Shown here: one piece after another, positions 1-36,900 of the stretch | How the letters are laid out: each line of letters starts with the position of its first letter | How positions within the stretch are numbered: the stretch's first letter is position 1 | Assembly: GCF_033118175.1 (NCBI RefSeq) | Contig: NC_083692.1 | Span: forward strand, 89,818,501-89,882,500 | Source of the DNA: Dama dama | Lineage: Eukaryota > Chordata > Mammalia > Artiodactyla > Cervidae | Direction: 5' to 3' | DNA: 64,000 nucleotides | The notes under the pieces: model-generated | What the model saw: only the letters and a program-made list of their open reading frames with translations | Databases searched by the model: none | What the model was told of the DNA's origin: nothing | Translations under genes and position numbers: made by a program

Positions 1-939
1 CTGGACATGGACCAACAGACTGGTTCCAAATAGGAAAAGGAGTTCATCAAGTCTGTATATTGTCATCCTGCTTATTTAACTTATATGCAGAGGACATCAT
101 GCGAAATGCCAGCCTGGATGAAGCACAAGCTGGAATCAAGATTGCCAGGAGAAATATCAATAACCTCAGATGCGCAGATGACACCACCCTTATGGCAGAA
201 AGTGAAGAAGAACTAAAGAGCCTCTTGATGGAAGTGAAAGAGGAGAGTGAAAAAGTTGGCTTAAAGCTCAACATTCAGAAAACTAAGATCATGGCATCTG
301 GTCCCATCACTTCATGGCAAATAGATGGGGAAACAGTGGAAACAGTGGCTGACTTTATTTTTCTGGGCTCCAAAATCATTGCAGTCATTAAATTAAAAGA
401 CGCTTACTCCCTGGAAGGAACGTTAAGATCAACCTAGATAGCATATTAAAAAGCAGAGACAATACTTTGCCAACAAAGGTCTGTCTAGTCAAGGTTATGG
501 TTTTTCTAGTGGTCATGTATGGATGTGAGAGTTGAACTATAAAGAAAGCTGAGCACGGAAGAATTGATGCTTTTGAACTGTGGTGTTGTAGAGGACTCTT
601 GAGAGTCCCTTGGACTGCAAGGAGATCCAACCAGTCCATCCTAAAGGAGATCAGTCCTGTGTGTTCATTGGAAGGAGTAATGTTGAAGCTGAAACTCCAG
701 TACTTTGGCCACCTGATGCGAAGAGCTGACTCATTGGAAAAGACCCTGATGCTGGGAAAGATTGAGGGTAGGAAGAGAAGAGGATGACAGAGGAAGAGAT
801 GGTTGGTTGGCATCACCGACTCAATGGACATGGGTTTGGGTGGACTCCAGGGTTGGTGATGGACAGGGAGGCCTGGCATGCTGCGGTTCATGGGGTCGCA
901 AAGAGTCGGACACGACTGAGCGACTGACCTGAACTGAAC
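1..939 (+). mobile_element. BovB (RTE) LINE, 3' part, cut by the window edge
   Basis: This is the 3' third of a BovB LINE. Its first 400 bases encode the C-terminal part of the BovB reverse transcriptase, with the segment SCLFNLYAE followed by a catalytic box that reads CADD instead of YADD. The connection/thumb region with KIMASGPITSW comes next. After about 435 the frame is broken and the rest is the decayed 3' end. It finishes in the typical BovB tail around 'cgactgacctgaactgaac'. The family is recognised from the protein and from several other copies in this window. The copy is dead and lies about 300 bp upstream of the PSMC6 CpG island. Confidence 0.9.
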
Positions 940-1169
940 AGCATTTATTACACTTTGAAATCTTTTTTTTTTTTTTTTTATCTTCCCACCAGAGCAAATC
1001 CTTAGGACTTCATTCACTGAGTGAAGAAATAAATCAATAGCTAACTCCTTCTGTACCTGGAGATACTGGATAGTATTGTGTTATATCAACAAGCTATCTG
1101 TGTTACATCGATAAGCCATCATCGCTACTTAGAGAAATATGTATATTCTCTATTTTATTCTCATATTAG

Positions 1170-25306
<24,137 letters not shown>

Positions 25307-25690
25307 TTTACTGTAAGGTTTTTGATGGCTGCATGACATCTCTTGGCTTAATTTAAAAAAAGTTAAGGAAAATAATGTATGTATTGGCAATGATCTCATT
25401 AATAGCATATGAATAAAAATGTGTATGAATAACATTGTAAAAATTAGTAATTCAGTAATTCTGCTTTTAAGAAGTACAGAGGAAATTTGTATGTTTGTTA
25501 ATGTTGCATTTATTGCAGCAGAAGTCAGAAGAGTATGTTGAAGCTTTTTGTATTTGCTGTATGAGTATTTTGTAAAACCTTGAAAATGGTTTGAGATAGT
25601 AGTACCAGGGAGCATTTCTTATGACTTATTTTATATCACTTGTTTTCCTCATCCTAAAAAGTTTAATAAAATCTGTTTAATTCAGTTCTT
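25307..25690 (+). other. PSMC6: PSMC6 3' UTR
   Basis: AT-rich 3' UTR of about 380 nt ending just after the AATAAA at 25665-25670. The cleavage site is inferred to be 12-25 nt downstream. Confidence 0.8.
25665..25670 (+). terminator. PSMC6: PSMC6 poly(A) signal
   Basis: Canonical AATAAA, followed within 30 nt by a T-rich stretch ('ttcttgtctttt' near 25699), as expected for a mammalian polyadenylation site. Confidence 0.8.
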
Positions 25691-25863
25691 CTACAGATAT
25701 TCTTGTCTTTTATAAGACTACATCTACTATGGTCTATTAGGTTCTTTAGTAAGTATAATAAACTAATAACCAAGATGAAGTTTTATTTAGATCGTAGATT
25801 TTTGAATTTTAAAACACTACCTACACTCAGTGTTCGAGACCATTTTATTATATGTAACATAGA

Positions 25864-25904
<41 letters not shown>

Positions 25905-27240
25905 GTCTATATCTGTATATTCCTCCTTCCAGAAAGTCTTTATTTATTCTTTGCCTGCTATGATTAAGCTGTATGATAGTTGATTGATACAGTACATGCA
26001 CATCCATAACCTTTTTTTTTAAGATTATGGTTAAAAGTAATGTTTGCTATTAAATGTGACTTGGTTTTCTTGATTTTTGTAAGATGATAGTTTCCTTTTG
26101 AGGAGGTTTGTTCACTCTTCTCAGAAAAATTTACACATATGTACACACAATTTTGCATATATTAAAACTTACGAGATGTATTATTTCCCAAGCTCACCCA
26201 TGGACTCTAGGTATCTATGGATACCAGGCTCAGAGTGTCTGATGTAAGGGGTGTTGATGTCAGAAGTGTTCAAAACAAAAGTTCTGTTACCTATACACAA
26301 TTCTTTCTCATATTATGTGGCAATTAAAGCTTTAACAAATTACAACAGGAAATCACCATTGGGCATCAATTAAGATTGTGTTATTAAAGGTACAGTTAAA
26401 GAAACTGTCTTCAGTTTAGTAAACCTGAAGAAATGAATATGACTCAGGTAATTATAAAATCATTCTTCAAATAAAAAACTTGCTAGCAGAGTAATGTGTG
26501 CCTTTTTATAACTAAAGGAGAACCATTTATAGATAGTGGTAAAGAAAATGGAGCCCTCAACTAGCCATTTAATACTCAAAATTATTAAACAGTTCTATTT
26601 CTCTATATATTTAGAGTGTTTCATAAATATGACTAAAAAGTAATAGGATGTCAGATTTAGGTCAAATTTCAATGTGATCTTTTTTATTCTTTCCATTGTA
26701 ATTTGCAGTTCAGTTATTGAATGACTTTCACTTTTTTACTTTGGTGGTGGTGGGGGGGTGTTTTTTAAAGAGTAAGTTTGGTGTACAAATATTGAACGTT
26801 TAAGCGTGGGTTCTTACACTAATCTTAATTTTCTTCATCTATTTAAAAACAAAAAAGATACCATTATCTCTCTAGGCCCAGAGAAAGTGTTACATACCTG
26901 AACTTTATTAACAGTATAGTATTAACTGATTTAAACTCCTTTTAAAAAGATATTCAAAGCCATATAGTTTATAGTTTAATAATACGTTGAAGTGTAATAA
27001 GCTTAAAATTAAAGGAAGAGACCGTCAGTATTATATACAAATTAGTCAGCTATGAATTGTTCTTATTTAAGATTTTTTCTTGATATTTTCCAGTTGTCAT
27101 ATTCCCAGGTGTTGTTAAAAGTACACCGTTTCGATTTGCTTAAAAGTGATAGTATTTTATTCTCTGTGTAGCATTACATAATTTTCAGGTGAACTCTTCA
27201 TTCCTCTTGGTACCTCACCACAGATTGCGCAGGATTCTCA
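25691..27240. other. PSMC6-STYX intergenic region
   Basis: About 1.5 kb of AT-rich DNA. It contains the TG/GA microsatellite listed below and a G run near 26745. No gene or recognisable transposon was seen. Confidence 0.7.
25864..25905 (+). repeat. (TG)n(AG)n microsatellite
   Basis: About 9 TG dinucleotides followed by about 11 GA dinucleotides. Confidence 0.95.
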
Positions 27241-27691
27241 AGAGGAGAGAAAACTATAGTTTCCTTTCGTATGCCAGTTTATGGTGACTAGGATGTCTTC
27301 CCGGTTCTTACACCCAAGTAGGGATTTGCGTTGGATCCGGAAAGGGCAGAGTTGTTTCAGGTTATCCCACTGCCTTTTCCAGGACAGTCCTCCGCTCTCC
27401 CTCCTGCGGCAGCCCCACCTCCTCCACACCCAGAGAGCTCCCTCCCGGACGCCTCCAGGGCCCCGCCCCCCCGCGTCTGCGCGCTCGCGAAGGGGCGGGG
27501 CGGCGGCGCGCTGACACCTGGCGGCCGCAGTGGGGGCGGGCCGAAGGCAAGCGTAGGCTGGGATTGGCTGGGGCGGCGCGGGGACGGCGGGAGGGGGAAG
27601 GAGGGGAGACGGTTGTAGGGCTCGTGTTGGTGCTAGAGCCTGGGCGGCCTGAGGGGCGCGGAAGCACGGGGGGGAGGAAGACGGCAGCAGC

Positions 27692-27775
27692 ATGGCGGCC
27701 GGGTACGAGCTGCCCAACCCTCTTCCCGGCTATCGCCGCCGGAGTCGTCGTGACCCTATAGTCTGCGTGTGTTAG
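27692..27775 (+). promoter_or_regulatory. STYX: Candidate upstream ORF in the STYX 5' leader
   Basis: ATG at 27692 in strong context (A at -3, G at +4) opens a 27-codon frame (MAAGYELPNPLPGYRRR...) that stops at 27773, 132 nt before the STYX start. If transcription starts upstream of 27690 and the leader is unspliced, it would reduce initiation at the main ATG. Whether it is in the mRNA is not shown by the sequence. Confidence 0.45.
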
Positions 27776-27907
27776 TTGTAAGCCCGCTGCCTCCCGGTCA
27801 GTCCTCCGGTCTACCTTTCCTTTCACCGCCACTGCCGGCCCGAGGGTCGGCCGGCGGGTACCTCCCACTCCTACCCGGCCCCACCCACAAACCCGCGGGC
27901 CAGGACC

Positions 27908-27964
27908 ATGGAGGACGTGAAGCTGGAGTTCCCCTCGCTCCCACAGTGCAAAGAAGACGCCGAG
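27908..27964 (+). CDS. STYX: STYX coding exon 1
   Basis: The ATG at 27908 lies in 'aggaccATGG' (A at -3, G at +4). It encodes residues 1-19 and the donor is 'gtgagt'. It lies inside the CpG island. Confidence 0.95.
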
Positions 27965-30900
27965 GTGAGTCTGTCAGTGACTAACACGCACAGGCCTCTG
28001 TGGCTCTTCGCCGAGGGGCGGACCCCAGGCCCCAACCGTCGGAGCCTTCACCTACTGGTAGCCCTGTTGCCTCCTGAGGGCGTCTCGGGACCCCGGCGCG
28101 GAGTCTCGCGCTTTGCGGCCGTCTGCCCCTACCACGGCTTCCTGAGTTCCTCTTCCCTTCCGGAGACGCCGGGGCCGGGTCTGGTCTACTTACTTCAGTC
28201 CTTTTTCCCCCAGATTCGGCGTCGAGGACTTACTTGAAGTAAGGTTACCCTTTTATTGCCAAAGCAATGCAAGGGTATGTTTTTAATCTCATTTTGAGGG
28301 ATAATCTTTGGTGTCATCGATGGACTTGTGGGACACATGAGCCCACGTGTGGAATTGATGTGGGGCCTGAACTTGGAAGTGTGCCTTCAACAAGTTTCCC
28401 GAAGTAGTTGGTTTGATTTGATTTTTGGTGTTTTTGAGGCAAGCCGTGATCATCAGAGTAAAATGTCACGAAACTAACTCATTTGAATCTGAAAACTTCA
28501 ATCAAAAAACTTGCCCTTTGGAGAGAAATTAATATGGGGAATAAAATTCCTTATAACTTGGTCTCCTGATTTCTAACTCGGGGTTCTTTTTATCCCACCT
28601 TACATCTTCTCTCCCTAAAGTGTGTATTGAGTTTTCCCGCATCTATTCCTAGTTTAAGATACTTTATGGTATTGGAGACTACTAAATTAGAATTTTTCTG
28701 AAGATTGAATGCACTCTAGTAGTCTCAAGAAAGAAATGTTTAATTTCTACTTTTAAGAGATCATTCAGTTTATGGCAGGTATTCATTCTATTGATGTCTT
28801 TTGTGGTTCACTTTTTTTTATTTGGGGGGGATTATTTGCTTGTGAATTTCATGTTTTAAGAGTAGACTCAAATAGGAAAAAAAAAAGTAGAATATAGGTT
28901 AGGTTAAAAATTATTTTATACTTTTTTCTTTTATATGGAATAATGTGAATGAAGATTATGCTTTTATATCCTTGAAATGATTCAGTAATTTCAACACTAG
29001 GCAACCTTAGAAATAATGTAGAGCTTTCCCACTTTTAAGATGAAGAAATTGTAGCTTACTAAGAATAAATGGTATTCCTAGTGCACCTTGGTCTCCTCGT
29101 TCTTAATTCATTGTCTTTTTAAATACACCTCAATTCTTCCCTGTTCTAGTCTTAATAGTTCTAGTTTAAAATGTTTACAGACTTTGCATCTAATCTCTTA
29201 TTGTATAAATAATATATCTTATCCTTGCAAAGATTGTAAAAATCTTAGTGAGGAATACAGCTTACTTCTTTCCTGCTTGCTGCTTTCCTGTGTTGGAGAG
29301 AAGTAATACTTAACCCTAGTACATAATGATGTTCATATCATCTACTGAAAGCCAGTTCGTTCTTTATTCTGTAGCATTGGTTGTTTGTTATCTCTCAGTT
29401 ACAAGTGACAGAAACCAGAGGAGCTTAAGCAAGAAAGAAAAGAAGTAACTAAATCCAGAAAATTTGGAGTGCAAACTGGTCTCAGAGACTTGACTAGACA
29501 GTATTAAAATGTAGCAGTACTGCCCCTGCCATTCATTAATGCTTGTCTCTATTTTCTGTCAAGATCTGTTCTTTTTCTTGGGCTTCTCCACAGGTGTGAA
29601 GTTTAGCCATCAGTTGCTTGAAAATCAGACCCTTAGAGCATTCACATTAAGGGGGAAAAGTGCCTTTCTGTAAGCTTTAGTGTTTAAAATCTAGTGGATT
29701 GGCTTATCCTTGGGATCAGTAAAGAGAGCCAGAAAGAGGTGAATACAGTGAAGGATCCAGTCTAGGTCACATACTTCCTGGGCTAAGGGGACTGAAGTTT
29801 ATCATTGGTTGCCCTCCCACCAAGCTGATAGGAGCATTTCACAGAAGATGGAAGATGCTTTCTGGCCAGACAGAACTATAAATAATCATAAATAGGGTAT
29901 CTAGTTAATTACACATGATAAAGTGACTAATAGAATGTTAATTTTTTAATTTCCAGTGAAATATGTAAAGTGGCAAATGGTCTTACACGATTATGGTGAC
30001 CAGCCAGCATAGTTTTTTCCACATAGGAAGCACTCCCAATCACATTCCGGTCTTGGCTTAAGTAAAAAATTCAAGTACAGTGATTTCAGTGAAGACTGTT
30101 AATGATTGATGAAATCAGGATATGATAACTTTATGATCCTGTCACCTCTATAAAAATATTACTTCCAAGTTTCTTGAAATACTGGATAGAGCACTCTTCC
30201 CTGATGGTTGCTAGCAAAAATTTAGATCAGCTTGCAAAAAGATTGTCATTCCTTTAAAATTCCTGTAATTTCCCTTTATTTTGAGGATAAAGTTCAAACC
30301 CTTAATATCATCAGCAAGGTCCTGTGTGAACTGGCATCACTTGCCTCTCTCAATTGTGTTATGAGCGACTCTTCCCCTTGCTCCATTTGGGCCCAATCCA
30401 TAGTCACCTTCTCTCTGTTTCTGGAATGCTTCTGTTTTTCTCCCTACCTCAGGAGCTTTAAGCTACAATTTTCCCCTGCCATGACTGCCTGATTAACTAC
30501 TTACTCTTGGGCTAGATCCCACTTGAGGCATCATTTCTTCAGAGAAGCTTTTCCTGATTTTGCCAGTTCCTTGTGTCTACTCTCCCATCTCCAGATTAGT
30601 TCAATCCCCAGGTTTCTAAGCTTCTGTAGCACTTGTTGGACTTCCCCAGTGGCTTAGCTGTAAAGAATCTGCCTGCAATGCAGGATACTCAGGTTTCATT
30701 ACTGGGTTGGGAGGATTTCCTGGAGAAAGAAATGGCAACCCACTGCAATATTCTTGCCTGTGAAATCCCGTGGACAGAGGAGCCTGGTGGGCTAGAGGAG
30801 TCCACGGGATCACAAAGAGTCGGGAATCACTGAGCAACTAAACAACAAGAGTAGGATCACTCAAGGAACTTTTAAAAAATAACCAAGCCTGGGCTTTTCT

Positions 30901-33900
30901 GAGTTAGTTTAAGATGGAACTAGATAATTCCAGGGGCAGTTAGGTTTATAAATAACTGATTTGGAAGCATCTTGCTTAAATACATCTCTATTTTCCATAT
31001 CCTCCCAACCCTCTCATTTTTAAAGTAAAAATCTTTTTTTTCCATTTATTTTTATTAGTTGGAGGCTAATTACTTTACAGTATTGTAGGGGTTTTTGCCA
31101 TACATTGATATGAATCAGCCATGGATTTACATTTATTCCCCATCCCAATCCCCCCTCTCACCTCCCTCTCCACCCGATCCCTCTGGGTCTTCCCAGTGCA
31201 CCAGCCCCGAGCACTTGTCTCATGCATCCAACCTGGGCTGGTGATCTGTTTCACCCTTGATAATATACATGTTTCGATGCTGTTCTCTCTAAACATCCCA
31301 TCCTCGCCTTCTGCCACAGAGTCCAAAAGTCTGTTCTGTACATCTGTGTCCCTTTTTCTGTTTTGCATGTAGGGTTATTGTTACCATCTTTCTAAATTCC
31401 ATATATATGCGTTAGTATACTGTATTGGTCTTTATCTTTCTGACTTACTTCACTCTGTATAATGGGCTCCAGTTTCATCCATCTCATCAGAACTGATTCA
31501 AATGAATTCTTTTTAATGGCTGAGTAATATTCCATGGTGTATATTTACCATAGCTTCCTTATCCATTCGTCTGCTGATGGACATCTAGGTTGCTTCCATG
31601 TCCTGGCTATTATAAACAGTGCTGCGATGAACATTGGGGTACACGTGTCTCTTTCAGATCTGGTTTCCTCGGTGTGTATGCCCAGAAGTGGGATTGCTGG
31701 GTCATATGGCAGTTCTATTTCCAGTTTTTTAAGGAATCTCCACACTGTTTTCCATAGCGGCTGTACTAGTTTGCATTCCCACCAACAGTGTAAGAGGGTT
31801 CTCTTTTCTCCACACCCTCTCCAGCATTTATTGCTTGTAGACTTTTGGATAGCAGCCATCCTGATTGGTGTGTAATGGTACCTCACTGTGGTTTTGATTT
31901 GCATTTCTCTGATAATGAGTTATGTTGAGCATCTTTTCATGTGTTTGTTAGCCATCTGTATGTCTTTGGAGAAATGTCTGTTTAGTTCTTTGGCCCATTT
32001 TTTGATTGGGTCATTTATTTTTCTGGAATTGAGCTGCGGGAGTTGCTTGTATATTTTTAAGATTAATCCTTTGTCTGTTGCTTCATTTGCTATTATTTTC
32101 TCCCAATCTGAGGGCTGTCTTTTCATCTTGCTTATAGTTTATCCTTTGTTGTGCAAAAGCTTTTAAGTTTCATTAGGTCCCATTTGTTTATTTTTGCTTT
32201 TATTTCCAATATTCTGGGAGGTGGGTCATAGAGGATCCTGCTGTGATTTATGTCGGAGAGTGTTTTGCCTATGTTCTCCTCTAGGAGTTTTATAGTTTCT
32301 GGTCTTCTATTTAGATCTTTAATCCATTTTGAGTTTATTTTTGTGTATGGTGTTAGAAACTGTTTTAGTTTCATTCTTTTACAAGTGGTTGACCAGTTTT
32401 CCCAGCACCACTTGTTAAAGAGGTTGTCTTTTTTCCATTGTATATCCTTGCCTCCTTTGTCGAAGATAAGGTGTTCATACGTTTGTGGATTTATCTCTGG
32501 GCTTTCTATTCTGTTCCATTGATCTATATTTCTGTCTTTGTGCCAGTACCATACTGTCTTGATGACTGTGGCTTTGTAGTAGAGCCTGAAGTCAGGCAGG
32601 TTGATTCCTCCAGTTCCATTCTTCTTTCTCAAGATTGCTTTGGCTATTCAAGGTTTTTTGTATTTCCATACAAATTGTGAAATTATTTGGTCTAGTTCTG
32701 TGAAAGATACCGTTGGTAGCTTGATAGGGATTGCGTTGAAGCTATAGATTGCTTTGGGTAGTATTTTGACAATATTGATTCTTCCAATCCATGAACACGG
32801 TATATTTCTCCATCTGTTTGTGTCCTCTTTGATTTCTTTCATCAGTGTTTTATAGTTTTCTGTGTATAGGTCTTTTGTTTCTTTAGATAGATATACTCCT
32901 AAGTATTTTATTCTTTTTGTTGCAATGGTGAATGGTATTGTTTGCTTAATTTCTCTTTCTGTTTTCTCATTGTTAGTGTATAGGAATGCAAGGGATTTCC
33001 GTGTGTTAATTTTATATCCTGCAACTTTATGGGCTGGGCCAGGAATCTAAAGGAAAGAGCTTACTCTGAAGAGGACCTTTTTTGGGGGGAGGGGGAGGTG
33101 AGAGAAACTATAATACTACTTTTTCTGTTTTGTGAAGTGTCCCAGCTCGGGTATAGTATTCTGATTTTTTTTTTTTTTTTTTAACTGCCCCAACCTGTTG
33201 TTTAAACAGTCCTCTTGGTATTTCCAAACATTATTTTCAATCAGCCTAAGGCTATGTCCTTTGGTACATTTATGTGTTTCTTGGTCTTTGAACATTTTTA
33301 TAGCATTTTTTCTGTCCCCTAAGTGTGATTTTATAGGTCATGTAATTGCATATGCTTGAGAAGAAGAGAGCCTGAAAGATGTTTTAATATGTGGTATCTT
33401 CTAGCTCATATTGATTGAAGGATTTTCAGTTGTGAATTCCCATCAGAAGCATGGTGTGTTGCACAATTAAGGATATTTTGGCTTAACTGGCTTCCTTTGG
33501 TTTGAGAAACATAGTTGGACTGCTTGGCTAATCAGCAGAGTTTGGGAAATTGATTCTACTAATTAATTACAGGAGTAACTCAAAATATGTCATATCAGTT
33601 ATAATGAGAGTCTGCCTTATTAATACTTCCATCTCTAAAGAGATGGATTTTTGAAACAATGTGGGCAGGCTGAGATTAAGATTGAGTGTGATATATGCAA
33701 GACTTGGTTATTAGATACATGTTCAGACACATACATGTCTGGTAGAGCAACACTGTGAGCGTAAATGACTTTGAAAGTCCTGATAAAGGCAGAATTGGTA
33801 GACAAGGCAAGTTTAAGATTTGTTCTGTAGGTAGTAATCAGGCCAGATACACAAAGAAAGGTAAATTCCTGAGATCAGGATCTGATGCTGGCACCAGGAA

Positions 33901-36900
33901 ATGCTCCAAATGAAGTTTTCTATGAGAAAAAATGTTCTAGGTTTCAAAGGAGCAATGCCTGTTGCAGCAAGTCATGTAACAGGTGAATAGGAGTAATTTT
34001 TGTCTGTCCGGTGAATAGGAGTAATTTTTCATTCTCGTCTATACAGCTTGCTTCTTAACTCCTTTAATATCTCTTCTGTAAATACAGCATACATGTTCTA
34101 CCAAATACAACCTTTTTTTTTTTCTTCCACTTATTTTTATTAGTTGGAGGCTAATTACTACCAAATACAACCTTATGAGAAGCTCAAAATTTATTTGAAG
34201 CCTCTTGTTTCACTTAAAAATTCATGTAAATTTTGACTTCTACTCCATATGTTCATGTTTGTTTTAACATGAATGTTCTAAATTAGTGGTCAGTGAAAAT
34301 ATTTTTTTCCTCGGGGGGGTTGGGGGGGTGGAATTTATGATAAAATTGACACACCAGAAAAAGCACATGTTTATCCTGTGGCTTTAAGTGCCATCAGGTA
34401 TATTGTCTCATATCCCCTGGAATATATGTACACCACTTCTCTATATATGTTCCTCTGTTTTTCTTTTTTTGTCACACATAATGTAGAGATTTCAGTTTTG
34501 GTAAATTCAAAGGTATACATTTCTTTAATCACATTCTTTCTTACAACTCTGACAAGTTTTTTCAAGAATATAAGGCTGCTAGAGAATCTTTAAAAAAAAA
34601 AAAAAGGTAAGATCCATAGAGTCTGGTGCCAGGAATCTCCTCAGTGCATATTCTGTGCAGGTACTGTGCTCAATGGTTAAGGGTTCTATGACTAAGATGA
34701 CAAAAGTATTTGACTTGTTTAAAAAGTTTTCAATATAAAAAGTTTATAATGATAAGTTATAAAAGCAGATAAACTTTCAGTTTGTACAGTTTGATTACAT
34801 TTATCCCTCTATACTTTTTTCTATTCTGTTAATCTCTATAAGCTAATCATAATCTTATGTAGTCTATATTTGTTAAAATATAACTATATATTTGCTTATA
34901 GTTCCTTCTTACTTTGAGAGACTGTATAGTGTCGTGATGAATAGAATGGACTCTATAGAGTCAGACTACTTGAACTTGAAGTCAGGTTATATAGGCTCTC
35001 AGTGCCTAAAATAGAAATGTAAAATAGAGACAGCAGTACTTTTTCTTCAAAAAAACATATTTTAGATGTTCTTTTAATAAGAGTCTGCTGGTAGTAAACT
35101 CTCTTTTTGTTTGTTTGTATGGAATTGTCTTATTTCATTCTTGTTCTTGAAAGATGATTTTCTCAATATGTATCCTAGACTAACAATTACTTATTTCACC
35201 ACTTTGAATGTATTACTGTTCTGTCTTCTGGTGTTCCATTCTTATAGTTGAGAAATCAGAGTCAGTTGAATTGTCTTTTCTTTATATGTAACCTGTCTTC
35301 TTTGTCCGGATTCCCTCTTTTTTTTTTTTGATAGAGATAAAATTTACATAGAGTATAATGCAGATATTATGTACAGTCGGTGAGTTTTGTTAAATATATA
35401 CACCAGTGTTTAGTGCTTCTGTCAAGATATAGACCATTTCTCCCAACATAGGAAGTTATCTCATGTTTCCAAGCAACCTCTACCACACCCCATGTTAGGC
35501 AATGAATATTATGATTTCTATAACCATAGTGTAGTTTTGTCAATTCTTGAACTTCATATAAATGGAATCATGCAAAAGAGACTGTTTTGTTTATGACTTT
35601 TTTCACTGATCATACTATCTGTGAAGTTCATCTCTGTTGTGTTTATGAGTTGTTGATTCTTTTTTATTGCTGAGTACTATTTCATTGTATGAGTATACTG
35701 TGTATAGACATTTGGGTTATTTGGGGTTATGATGAATAAAGCTGCTTTGAATATTTTTGTACAAGTCTTTTTGGTGGACATATGTTTTCATTTCTCTTTA
35801 GCAAATCTTTGTTAAGAATTGCTCAATTAATAGAGTAGGTATATTAGTAGTATTTCATTTTGTACTCCTGTCAGCAGTGTTTGAGAGTCCCACTGGCTCC
35901 ACATCAACACTAACATATATAGTACTGTCACTTTTTAACATTAGTCATTAGTGGGTATGTAGTGGTTTTGTTTCCTTAATGACTGACTAATGATGTTGAG
36001 CATGTTTTCATGTGATATTGGCCTTTTAGTTATCTTCCATGAGATGTCTGTTCACTTATTTTCCCATTTTAAATTTAGGTTTTCACTTTATTGTTGGTAT
36101 TTTGTATTTTGGATACAAGTCTTTTGTTGGATATATGTACTACAAATATTTTCTTTCAATTTGTGGCTTGATCTTTTGTTTTCTTAGCAGTATATTTCAG
36201 TTGATCAGAATTTTTTTAATTTTCATGAAATCAAATTTACTAAATTGTTTTTCCTTTGTGCTTAGTACCTTTTGTGCCCTCTTTAAGACGTTGTTCCTTT
36301 TCCCAAGGTTGCAGATATTCTTCAATGTTTTCTTCTAGAAATTATATCATTTTTGCATTTATATTTACACACAAGCACACATACTGTTTTTTCATTCAGT
36401 CAACAATTATTGAGTGCCCACTGGCTTCCCCAGGTGGCATTAGTGGTAAAGAACCCGCCTGCCAATGCAGGAGATGGAAGGTAGGTTTGACCCCTGGGTT
36501 GGGAAGATCCCTGAAAGAGGAAATGACAGCCCACTACAGTGTTCTTGCCTGGGAAATTCTGTGGACAGAGTATCCTGGCAGGCTGCAGTCCATCGGGGCT
36601 GTTGAGAGCTGAACACAGCTGAGCTCCTAAGCACACAGCAGTCAGACATTCTTTGGGTCAAGTCTCATAGACCCACACAGAGCTGCACCTCTGTGTGTCA
36701 AGCACTGTCGTCAAGTATTGGCAGTAGATCACAGTGATGAAGACACATGAGACATTTGTGTGTGTCTGTGTGTGTACACACATGTGCATGTGTGGTCAGG
36801 ATTAAAATTTATTTTATTTTCCAGACATTTATCCAGTTATTTCCAGCATCACTTGTTGAAAGACTTTTCTTTCTCCATTGACTTACATTGGTGTCTTTTC

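Larger units (their letters stand above)
27300..28200 (+). promoter_or_regulatory. STYX: CpG-island promoter of STYX
   Basis: Dense CpG block surrounding STYX exon 1. It holds the GC boxes GGGGCGGGGCGG (27492-27503) and GGGGGCGGG (27532-27540). An inverted CCAAT box lies in GGATTGGCTG (27561-27570), and a CTCGCGA motif is near 27484. There is no TATA box. The start is probably between about 27600 and 27700 (inferred). Confidence 0.8.

Noticed and set aside
388..1017. 209-codon open frame on the - strand
   Set aside because: It is the antisense of the BovB 3' end. The same shadow frame (SCPTLCDPMNRS...) recurs in other BovB and SINE copies.
27238..27868. Two long - strand frames at the STYX promoter
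   Set aside because: Proline/arginine/alanine-rich low-complexity translations are typical of CpG islands. There is no recognisable domain.
30637..30847. tRNA gene inside the SINE heads (here and in similar copies)
   Set aside because: The heads derive from a tRNA but lack a full cloverleaf and carry many changes. They are SINE promoters.
31545..32842. Active L1 ORF2
   Set aside because: The element is 5'-truncated, the endonuclease and most of the RT are absent, and stops break the remaining frame.
34312..34332. Strong G-quadruplex
   Set aside because: Only two long G runs and one GG are present. A stable four-run structure is not supported.
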